A DNA stretch of 64,000 bases from the NCBI RefSeq assembly GCF_000003195.3, contig NC_012873.2, forward strand, positions 47,277,166 to 47,341,165, written 5' to 3'. The first letter of the stretch is position 1, and each line of letters opens with the position of its first letter. Origin of the DNA: Sorghum bicolor. Taxonomy: Eukaryota; Streptophyta; Magnoliopsida; Poales; Poaceae. This document shows positions 23,981 to 33,891 of the stretch, one piece after another. The notes beneath the pieces were generated by a model that worked only from the letters and a program-made list of their open reading frames with translations, had not been told where the DNA came from and searched no databases. The position numbers were made by a program, and so were the translations under genes.

Positions 23981-24776
23981 TGTTGGCGCTTCTTAGCGAC
24001 AGCAGAGAAATCCGCAAGCGCACGGAAGTACCATTGTAGCACTTCACCTGGAAGTATTCAGGGTATCGTATTTATCCACAGGGAACGACAAAACGTCACT
24101 TAGACTCTAAACTAATCACCCTAGAAGATAGTAGGGAGGAGAACACGGCTGAGAGGATACACTAAAGTGATGAACCACTAAGTGGAAAGACCTTCCCACT
24201 ACTTGCTTGCTTTAGGCCCACTAAGAGTCCTAGGTAACTAGGCGATCCCAGTATCAGCACTACGCTACGACTGATCGTGGGGGATTACTACGGATGCCAG
24301 ATATTTTCACTACAGTGACACCTAACCCTCTGTCCGAAAGCCGTACCGCATACGAAGGAAGCCCACAACTTAGACACCACGTCTACGAAGGTGACTACTG
24401 CTCTAGCGATGCACAGGATTATCCGTCTTTATCAGGAGTCCTCTTACTAGAGCACCCGTTCTAAGAATGAGCGACGATACCACAAGCAAATAGCTTTATG
24501 AAAGTAATTCACTTAATGAATCAAAACTAAAATGCAACACAAACCTCTTACTTCAAGTAGTAAGAACAAATGTAGATGTTCAAGAAGTAGCGAGAGCCGA
24601 CAGGTCTGACACTTCGTCCACCCTAGAGTAGAACTTGCTTCGACCCCGCTTCTACACTTCAACTCTTCCCTCTCTCTATAGCCTAAGTCTAGAATAGCTG
24701 GAGCTAAACTAATGGAAAAATAAAGCACCACTCCTTCTATTTTCTTGTATCTTGATATATTTAAATGGAGGAGTGG
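23981..24776 (-). repeat. TE2 5' LTR, first part
   Basis: It starts TGTTGGCGC on the + strand, next to the primer site. The conserved Athila block (TCCGCAAGCGCAC, then GCACTTCACC and GTATCGTATTT) lies near 24009-24073. It is interrupted by TE4 at the AGTGG duplication and continues at 36781. The joined length is about 1256 bp, close to the 1225 bp of the TE5 LTR. Confidence 0.82.
24772..24776. repeat. TE4 target site duplication, left copy (AGTGG)
   Basis: These five bases directly before the TGTCACACC end of TE4 are repeated at 36776-36780. Confidence 0.9.
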
Positions 24777-27578
24777 TGTCACACCAAATTTCAAGGAAGA
24801 AATTGAATGCATAAACTTATGTGCGCCCAGAGATCAATCACACACATAAGCCACAAACTAAATACCATCATCGCAGTGTTTACAACAAACGTAGTTATTA
24901 CATCACAAAGTCTGGTACAACAGCGGAAATATAAATAAGATAATCTAAGATAACTATCTCATGGCCCTCACACAGGGAAGGTCGACTGGTGAAGCACAAG
25001 CCTAATAGTCCTCCGGGTAGTCCTCATAGCTACCACCATCTATTACCCATCCGGGATTTTTATCCAAAGAAAAGAAATATACAAGCGTGAGTACATCTCG
25101 TACTCCACAAGCATAGCATGAGGATTTATGAGGCTCAAACAGGCTAATCTATGTTTATAGCATCAGCATTTTAGTAGGTCGGCATTTTATCATTAATTAT
25201 TATTAGGTTATGCTTAAGCTCCCAAGTATCCCATATGATCAGTTATTAGAACCATAGTAAGTCATTAAGTCACATTAAAGCATAATTATACATCATTATA
25301 TACCATATAGCCATCAGTAACCAGTTATTCTGTGAGTTTTTTAGGGCCGCTCGTGACCGTGAGCACGGCTGTTATAACAGTTATACACTCTGCAGAGGTT
25401 GTGCACTTTCACCGTGAGTCGTGTTGCCCATATGCTCGGGGTCCGTCCACCCCCAAACACTACCAAGGTGAGCGGGCAGGGTACACTATGAAGCCTTCCA
25501 TAGGCCTATTCTAACCAGTTAGGGCCGTGAGGATTCCTCGGCAGGCAGATGTAGAAAACCCCCTTTTCTATGGCACATTTCCATCGCGGCTATACTCATA
25601 GAAACAGGGGCAGCACTACACCCAAAGTGGCAAGCCCCTCTTGTGCCCTTTCGGGTAACTTCTAACGAGTTAGAAAAGATCCTATTACTGAGCTAAAGTC
25701 AGAGCCATGTGACTCTCCCGATTGCACTGTAAGTCCCAGCTTTTGCCGACAGATAGGTCCTTACGGAGGGTCTAGGACAACATGACCAATGGTCATTTGT
25801 ACCATAGCCCTATGTTTCATTTATCATAATCATGTTTAATCAATTAACCATGGTTCCATCACTGATTTCAGATCATATATAATTGGAGTTAGAGCACTAG
25901 CATTCTACCCATATGCAATAAAAACCCTCGAGAACAAGGTAATTGTCATTAATAGCTAGGATGTCCTTATAGTTTGCAATATTATACACATGCAGGGCGA
26001 AATGCTTAAAAATGAGTAGGACAACAAGGTAGGCCCATGCTATACTTGCCTTGGTTCCCGTACTCCTACTGATCTTGCTGGTCCTGCTGGTCCCCAAAGA
26101 GCTCCGCACTCCTAAAATACTCCTCACCGTCTGGGCTCGATCAATACATCACAATCATGACGCATACCAAGACAAACATGCAAGAGAACAATTCCTAAAG
26201 TTAGAACAATACACCAGCAGTAAATAAATTAAATAAAAGTTTTCCAAAATCATCTACGTGCTGCTACGATCACGTCAACGCGAAATTCACGAAAAATGGA
26301 CTTACGACGCGAAAGTTAAGCTTTTAACAGGATTTCAACAGCAATCTACGGACTTGTAATTAACTAGGAAATCTAACAGTGGTAAACCTAAGCAACAGTG
26401 TTACCAACATGGAGCTTACAAAATTACGAAACTAACGCAACTTGAACGGATCGATTCGGAGTTGAAACGACGATTTTATAGCTGAAAAAATGCGGTGGCA
26501 ATTCTGTAAATAAGGCAGAGTTTAAACGAATTTAAATAAATAATTAAATCCTGGAAAGTCCCTCTGGCCGAGGACTGCGCGCGCAAAATCAAGATTTTTG
26601 AGGGGCTCTTTAACAAAGTTGCCCCCGAAGGGGTATGAGGCGCCCTGGACCGTTGATCTCCCGATGAATGGCCAGGATTAGAAGGGGGGGAGGGGAGAGA
26701 GGAGCCCGGCGGCCGAAGCTCGCCGGAGAAGCCCCAAAACCCGCTACGAAGCTCGCTTTCGCGAACTAAAAGCTCCAGGAGAGAGAGGGGACGAAGGCGA
26801 GTCCAACCCAAGATCTTGCGCGGCCGAGGAAGGGTCCGCGCACCACGGACCGCAGTGGCGCCATGCCGGAGTCCTCGGAGCTCACGGCCACGACGAAGGA
26901 ACGCATCGATTCGCAAGGAAAATGGACGAGAATGAAGCAGGGGAAGAGAGGATCTCACCTACACGAAGAAACGGCCGAGAAAGGCACGGCTCGACAGAAA
27001 TCGTGCGGAGGTTGCCGGCGGCGTTCTTCTACGACTTCACAGAGCTCATGCGATTTGAGAGAGAGCGAGGAGGAGAAAATGAGAGGGGAGGAGCGGTTCA
27101 ACGCGGCTTCGGCCCACTTCAACCCGAGCGCAGGGGAGAGAGAGGTCGTGGGCGCGGGGGGTGCGGCTCGAGGTTCTAGGAAGAGAGAGGAGCGAGGCGG
27201 CGGTTGGGGGAAGAGGAAACTGAGAGGCGGGCCCGGCCTATCAGCGGGGGGGAGAGAGGGGGCGCGGGGCGCGGGGTTTTTGGCCAAAATGGCCGAAAGA
27301 AGGAGGGGGAAAAATCCATTTCCTTTTAATTTTTTTATACCAAATTTCCAATTGAATTTTGGAGGAGGAAAAGAAAATAAATAAAACATTTTGTTTTCCA
27401 ACCAATCATCACAAAAGAAATGCTCCAGCATGAATGCAACAAAAATTATTATTCCAAACTTATATTAAATTTTAATTTCTCCAAATTTATTTATTTTTCC
27501 TATATTGAAAATGCTCACAAAATAATTCATTAAATTCAATTCATCTATTTAGAAGAAATAAAATTTTTGGGTGTTACA
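24777..27578 (-). repeat. TE4 3' LTR (2802 bp)
   Basis: On the + strand it runs from TGTCACACC to GGGTGTTACA. A GC-rich, purine-rich region at about 26560-27300 contains ORFs on both strands without recognisable features. An AT-rich end follows. Compared with the partner LTR it lacks a block of about 50 bases (right copy near 35812-35868) and one of about 40 (right copy near 36410-36455). Confidence 0.92.
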
Positions 27579-27594
27579 ATTCTACCCCCCTTAA
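27579..27594 (-). other. TE4 polypurine tract
   Basis: The minus strand reads TTAAGGGGGGTAGAAT directly before the LTR start TGTAACACC. Confidence 0.85.
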
Positions 27595-27598
27595 AAAT

Positions 27599-27616
27599 AA
27601 TCTCGTCCTCGAGATT
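27599..27616. repeat. Short inverted repeat next to the TE4 polypurine tract
   Basis: The arms AATCTCG (27599-27605) and CGAGATT (27610-27616) have a 4-base loop. It matches the TE3 structure at 10560-10578 in sequence and position. Confidence 0.7.
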
Positions 27617-27625
27617 GGGTGGTGC

Positions 27626-28836
27626 TTACTCAAACAGTTGTGGACACGACTTTCTCAAATCCTCTTCTCTTTCCTAGGTGGCTTCATCTTCGGTATAACG
27701 GTTCCACTGTACTTTACACATCTTTATGGTTCTGCTTCTTGTAACTCTGTGTGCAGTTTCCAAGATCTTTATCGGGTACTCTTCATATGTGAGATCTTCT
27801 TTAACGGTCAACTCTTCTATAGGAATCTGCTCTTCGGGTACCCGCAAACACTTTTTCAACTGAGAAACATGGAATACATCATGTTCACCTGACAAGCTCT
27901 CAGGAAGTTCTAACTGATAGGCTACTTCTCCACGTCTTGCAAGAATCCTGAAAGGTCCGACATATCTTGGTGCTAGCTTACCCTTCACATTGAATCTCTT
28001 CACACTCCTCATTGGAGATACCTTCAGATATACAAAATCACCCTCTTTGAAGCTCAAGTCCCTTCTTCGGGTGTCGGCATAACTTTTCTGCCTCAACTGT
28101 GCCACTCTTAGATTGTCCCTAATCATCCTCACTTGTTCTTCAGCACTTCTTAGGACGTCTGGTCCAAACACTTGTGTTTCACCAGTTTGATTCCAGAATA
28201 AAGGTGTCCTACACTTGCGACCATACAAAAGCTTCAAATGGTGCCATTTTGAGACTCTTCTGGTAACTGTTGTTATAGGAAAACTCAGCATACGACAGAC
28301 TTTTATCCCAACTAGTACCATATTGCAGAGCACAAGCTCTAAGCATATCCTCCAAGATCTGATTAACTCTTTCTGTCTGCCCATCAGTTTGGGGATGATA
28401 AGCAGAACTTAAGTTCAGCTTAGTTCCCGAGGATCTATGTACTTTATGCCAAAAGTGCGATGTAAACTGAGTTCCTCAGTTGGACACGATCTTCATTGGA
28501 ACTCTGTGTAAGCACACAATCCTTTCCATGTACAGCTCGGCTAACCTTGCCCCCTTTGTAGTTGGTTTTGACTGGTAAGAAATGTGCAACCTTAGTGAGT
28601 CGGTCTACTATTACCCAAATCGAGTCATACCCACGTTGAGTACGTGGCAACCCGGTAATAAAGTCCATACCGACTTCTTCCCATTTCCATTCGGGTATCT
28701 GCATTGGTTGCAACAACCCTGCAGGTCGTTGGTGCTCAGCTTTCACCCTCTGACTGGTGTCACACAAAGCAACATGCTCTGCTACATCCCTTTTCAATCC
28801 ATACCACCAATATCTCTCCTTTAGGTCCAAATACAT
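27626..28836 (-). pseudogene. TE4 integrase with chromodomain remnant
   Basis: Two open stretches (28444-28836 and 27674-28384) and a short tail make up the integrase. The zinc domain has CDTSQRVKAEH where CDTCQRVKAEH is expected, so one Cys ligand is lost. The core begins with WVIVDRLTKVAHF. A stop and frame changes near 28385-28500 remove the continuous DDE core. The C-terminal part has VYLKVSPMRSVKRF, KLAPRYVGPFRI and a chromodomain (MCKVQWNRYTEDEAT). A TAG (Trp codon expected) at about 27671-27673 precedes the natural end at 27626. Confidence 0.83.
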
Positions 28837-28896
28837 CTTGGTACTCCCAGGGTGTATTGAATAAGCAGAGTCATGCGCCTCACGTAGAATTGTGTC

Positions 28897-29193
28897 TCAG
28901 ATAGCCTTCACTTCAGGCACACATATCCTTTTCCCAAACCAAAGGGTACTATTCTCATCTATCCTGAAGCCTGGTGCCTTTCCAAGCACTACATTATCTG
29001 CTATCTCTTTTAATTTCTCATCCTCCAACTGACTCTTACGTATCTCTTGTTCTAATGTTGGCTCTATCTCTAGACCCATGGTACGATTCACAAAGCCTAT
29101 GTTGAGGTGTTCTATTTCGGCTCGCAACTCAGCTGGAATAAATGTCAGCTGAAGTCTGTTGACATAGCTTTTCCTACTAAGTGGTTTCTGCAA
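28897..29193 (-). pseudogene. TE4 RNase H to integrase linker
   Basis: This 98-codon stretch downstream of RNase H includes RLQLTFIPAELRAEIEHLNIGF and ends in FRIDENSTLWFGKRICVPEVK, which matches the linker and the start of the integrase N-terminal region in TE3. It overlaps the end of the RT-RNase H frame by 17 bases in another frame, which marks a frameshift near 29180. Confidence 0.72.
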
Positions 29194-30820
29194 CTACATT
29201 TGCTTTCCCAGGGTGATAATGCACTTCCAGGTCGTAATCCTTGATCAGCTCTAACCAACGATGTTGCCTCAGATTCAGGTCTGACTGGGTAAAGATATAC
29301 TTTAGGCTCTTATGGTCTGTGTAAATATCACACTTATGACCAATCAAGTAATGCCTCCAAATTTTTAAAGCATGGACCACTGCGGCTAGCTCTATATCAT
29401 GAGTAGGGTAATTCAACTCATGTTTCCTCAACTGCCTAGATGCATAGGCCACTACTCTTCCTTCTTGCATGAGCACACAACCTAAACCTAAGCGAGAAGC
29501 ATCACAATAGATGGAGAAGCTCTTGCTTAAGTCAGGTAAGGTCAACACTGGAGCTGTGGTCAACCTCTTCTTTAACTCGTCAAAGTTAGCCTGACATTTG
29601 TCTGACCAAACAAACTTAGCACTCTTCTCTAATAAGGCCGTCATGGGCTTAGCAAGTTTAGAGAATCCTTCAATGAATCTCCTATAATATCCAGCCAATC
29701 CCAGAAAGCTACGGATTTCACTCACATTGGTTGGAGGTTTCCAATTCAACACATCTTGCACCTTGCTGGGGTCCACGGCTATCCCTCCATTGGAGACCAC
29801 GTGTCCCAGAAAGGAGACCTCCTTTAGCCAAAACTCACACTTGCTTCTTTTGGCATATAGCTTATGTTCTCTAAGCTTTTGCAAGACTAGCCTTAGATGC
29901 TCCGCATGTTCCTCTTTAGTTTTGGAAAAGATGAGTATGTCATCAATGAACACCACTACAAATTTATCCAAGAACTCCATGAACACCTTGTTCATGAGGT
30001 ACATGAAATATGCGGGTGCATTGGTTAGCCCAAAAGACATAACTATGTACTCATACAGGCCATACCTAGTAGTAAAGGCTGTCTTAGGTACATCTGATGC
30101 ATGAATTTTCAGTTGGTGATAACCGGATCGAAGGTCTATTTTTGAGAACACACAAGCACCTTTTAACTGATCAAACAGGTCATCAATTCTAGCCAAAGGG
30201 TACTTGTTTTTGATGGTTACTTCATTTAGTGACCGGTAATCCACACACATTCTCCTGGTACCATCTTTCTTATCGACAAAGATAACGGGTGGTCCCCAAG
30301 GTGATGAACTAGGATGAATAAAACCCTTCTCTAACAACTCCTTAATTTGTTTCTTAAGTTCCTCTATTTCATTCACTCCCATTCTACAAGGTCTTTTAGC
30401 TATAGGTGCAGTTCCAGGTAAAAGTTCAATAAGGAATTCGATGTCTCGGTTAGGTGGCACACCTGGCAATTCATCAGGGAACACATCAGGGAAGTCATCC
30501 ACCACTTGGTTCTCCTCATTGACCTCATCAGTCAACTGGTTCACGGTAGCAGTTGGAGGTGCTTGCACTGCCACTTCTATACAAATTCTATCCCCTTTAG
30601 GTGATGTTACTACCACAGACTTCTCCTGGCATTGAATCACTGCCCGATGTTGCTTCATCCAATCCATCCCAAGGATAAGGTCAATACCAAAAGTTCTTAG
30701 AACAATGGGGTTTACTTTGAACTCTACCCCCCCTAGAGAAACACTAGTGGAGGGACTCCAATAGTTCGCTGGCATAGTACCCCCTGTGAATTCACTAGCG
30801 TTGAGTTTTTCATGGCACAT
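29177..30820 (-). pseudogene. TE4 protease C-terminus, RT and RNase H
   Basis: This 547-codon open stretch starts in the second half of the protease ([12 protein letters not shown]). It continues through the RT, with [11 protein letters not shown] near 29935-29957, and the RNase H ([33 protein letters not shown] at the end where VVADALSR is expected). The catalytic motifs of RT are intact. A frameshift at about 30733-30820 separates it from gag. Confidence 0.88.
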
Positions 30821-32097
30821 AAAGCTATGCTATGTACTCTAACAAAAGCTTGCGAGATGAAAGAATGCGAAGCTCTGAAATCAAAAAGTACAGTAGCAGG
30901 GATGGAGTTGATACTGAACGTACCCAGCATGACCTCGGGTGCCTCCTGAGCTGATTCAGTAGACACATGGTTCACCCTTCTAGTGTGGGGTGGTCGAGAA
31001 CTGGGCCTCTGATTGTTGTTCTGATTCTGTGGGGCTGAGGGGTTCTGCTTCTTTGGGCACTGATGGGCATAGTGACCCACTTCGCCACAACGGTAGCAAG
31101 CGTTGGGGTTGTTTGCCACTGTTGTCTTCACCGGAGCATTGTTGGGCACACCCGGACGTGGTGCCTGGGGGTTAGCTTGCTGCTGAGGGCGTTGATTACC
31201 AAACTGCTGCTGGTACTGGGGACGTTGCTGGTTTTGGTTTTGGTTGCGCGGAGAGTACTGGTCCTGATTCCACTGACTAGGGGGCCTCTGGTTCCTGGGA
31301 GGAAAACCCTGCTGAGAAAACACGTGCGGACGAGTGTTGCTGCTAGATGCCTGCCCCTGAATCTTGCTCTTCTTAGCATCCATCTCTTTGCGCTTATTGT
31401 CAATCACAATAGCACGGTTCACAAGTTCCTGGAAGCTGGGGTAAACATTGGACATCAACTGCAGTTGCAGGCCATCATACAGTCCTTTCAGGAAATGACG
31501 TTGCTTGTCAGAATCCTTGGCTACTTCACTCGGAGCGTAACGTGACAATTGAGCGAACTTGTCGCGGTACTCAGCGACAGTCATGGAGCCTTGCTTGAGA
31601 GCACGAAACTCCTCTTGTTTGAGCTCGATGAGCCCCTCTGGAATGTGGTAAGACCGGAAACTCTCGGTGAATTCCCTCCAAGTGACAGGCAGTGCATTGT
31701 TTGGGCGTCCATATTGGTAGGACTCCCACCACTCCTGTGCAGCCCCTTGTAGTTGTCCAGAGGCATACAACAGCTTCTCCATCTCATTGCACTGAGCAAT
31801 ATTCAGCTGCTTCTCCACAGCTCTTAACCAATCATCAGCTTCTAAAGGGTCACTAGCATGTGTAAAAATAGGGGGACGTCCCTTCATGAACTCTCCCCTC
31901 TTATCGCGAACCTGGACCGGTGGTGGTACGATGGCGGGCTGGTGATCCAGGCGATCCATCATAGTTTGCATCAATTGTGCTTGCATCAACATGAGCTGCT
32001 CCACTGTCACAGGCTGTGGTGGTGGCGGTGGGTCCACCGGTGCGCCACGGCCACGGCCTCGACCTCGATCACGGCCTCTTCCTCCTTCATCAGCCAT
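30733..32097 (-). pseudogene. TE4 gag and start of protease
   Basis: The ATG at 32097 opens a 454-codon frame. An Arg/Gly-rich start (GGRGRDRGRGRGRGAP) is followed by the gag capsid-like part (PPIFTHASDPLEADDWL to SEVAKDSDKQRHFLKGLYDGL), a Gln-rich region, a zinc knuckle CYRCGEVGHYAHQC near 31073-31115, and the start of the protease. The protease active site reads LFDFRASHSF where LFDSGASHSF is expected, so the Asp-Ser-Gly triad is destroyed. The frame then shifts relative to RT. Confidence 0.87.
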
Positions 32098-32777
32098 CTG
32101 TTTCCAACAAAGGAATAAGCTTTTAGAGGTCTTTCAATAATTATAAACTGATTATAATATCAAATAAGCTTTGCTGAAATTTTTCTGGACAAGATGCAAA
32201 ATCAGCAGTGCAGTATTTAACTCATAACTCGAGTTTCTGAGATCCAACAGAGGCGTGCCATACATGTTTGGAAAGCTTATAAAATTTTTTACAACTTTTG
32301 TTCAGACAACGTTTACAGATTCGGAAATTATCTTGATCAAAAACAGGGGTAAATAGAATCTGTTCTGTGTTCTAGTCTGCGCAATAGTCCCATATTGTAA
32401 CAAGGATATCTCCCAGACCCGAGCAGGTTTTGACGTGGTTCCAGTTGCAGATGAGAGATACATCAGTCTAGATTCCTCCACAAAGAGTTCAGAATTTTTG
32501 GACGTACCACTTCAGAGATAAAAGTTAAACATCACAGGCTGCTCCATAAAAACAGTACAGCAACAGCAGAATATACCAACCCAACTAAGCATTCGATAAT
32601 TAAACTTAAGATAACAGAAGTTTGTAGATAAATCCACAACCTTCCAGCAGTCATTACAAAGATTCAAATCATACAAAGACATAAACAAATTCAACGGACA
32701 CATCAATTGTTCACAAACACTCCAGACTCAACTGACACAACGGGACTACGAAATAAAACAACTATGGCATCCTAGGC

Positions 32778-33707
32778 CTATGGTGCGTCGCCGGAGATGC
32801 TAGGAGGTGCGGTCTTCTTCTTGTAGAGCGGTGGCAACTCAAGCTGCTCTCTAAGGCTGTCAACTATCTCCTAGAAGCGATCTAGGGAATCCTGCTGGTC
32901 ACGTAGCTCCTCCTGTAGATCATCATTGGCCATCTGCAGGACATGCATATGCCTAACAGTTACATCCAATGGCGTGTCAACCTCCTGCGGGTTCTCGATG
33001 GACCAAGTACCAATAGTAGAATCATGGCGAGGGAGGAACTTGTACTGGTCTGCTCTTATGGCCTCATAGCGAAGGCCATGGTAGTGAGTGTAAGCCATCT
33101 GGGCGGCGTCCTCCATGTTGTCCTGTGCCTCAGCTCGCCTAGCAATGTGACCATGAATGCTCTCTACCATATAGCTGTCATGTGTATCATTCCCCACTGT
33201 GATGGTAAGATCCGACCTCCAGTATGTGGCCTCATAGGGGTGTGTGTACTCTGCACAGCAGTACCTGATGCCAATCTCCTTATCAGCATAGTAAGTATCC
33301 AACATCTCCCTAAGCAAGTTATGAAAGTAGGCTGTCTGCGAAGGATACTTATAGTGGATGGTGGTAGTCCATCCTGGGTCTTCTTCCTCAGGACCATCTG
33401 GAGACACCACCTCTGGTACAGCAGGGGCAGCAGGTGCAACTAGTGAAGCTGGTGGTGTAGGTGCAACAGATGCCACTGGAACAGCTGGTGGCGTGGGTGC
33501 AGTGGGTGGAACAGGTGCAGCTGCTACAGGAGAGTCCATCCCGTTTTCGTCATCATCATTCACCTCTGTCACCATCGCTGGGTCCTCTTCATCCATAGGG
33601 ACAGTCTCGTCATCGGAGATGTCCACCACTGGCTGGGATGACTGGGGCATGAACTGAGAGATGTAGCTCCTAGTGCTAGTGCGGCGAGACCTCATGACAG
33701 GCGGCAT
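32778..33707 (-). pseudogene. TE4 extra ORF upstream of gag (ORF0)
   Basis: Its ATG is at 33707 (MPPVMRSRRTSTRSY). A TAG at 32871-32873 interrupts it, and the same frame then ends at TAG 32778-32780. The N-terminal part is acidic, followed by a Pro/Ala/Val-rich linker. The central part has many aromatic residues (IHYKYPSQTAYFHNLLREML, EATYWRSDLTI), and the C-terminal end is a coiled coil (MANDDLQEELRDQQDSLDRF). It occupies the same place as ORF0 of TE3 and shares the disordered-plus-coiled-coil design, but the sequences are not clearly alike by eye. The function is unknown. Confidence 0.68.
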
Positions 33708-33875
33708 CTATAAATTTTATTTTAAGATTAGATCAACATTTTGGCAATAGAATGAGTGATATAAGCATAATAAATTTTATAAATTAATAAAAAGTAAGGT
33801 AGAAAGCATTAAATAAATAAAACAAAGACACTATATCGACCATTGCAACCTAGGCTTGCGTCCTACAGTCAACAC

Positions 33876-33888
33876 GGCTCTGATACCA
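33876..33888 (-). other. TE4 primer binding site (initiator methionine tRNA)
   Basis: The minus strand reads TGGTATCAGAGCC, the standard complement of plant initiator tRNA-Met, three bases from the 5' LTR. Confidence 0.92.
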
Positions 33889-33891
33889 ATT

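Noticed and set aside
26476..27431. ORFs of up to 173 codons on both strands in the TE4 LTR (also 35787-36602)
   Set aside because: Purine-rich, GC-rich DNA leaves frames open by composition. The ORFs differ between the two LTRs by frame changes and show no domain.
32943..33443. A 166-codon + strand ORF opposite TE4 ORF0
   Set aside because: It is a shadow of the minus-strand ORF0; its residue content has no domain, and the sense frame is the one in element orientation.
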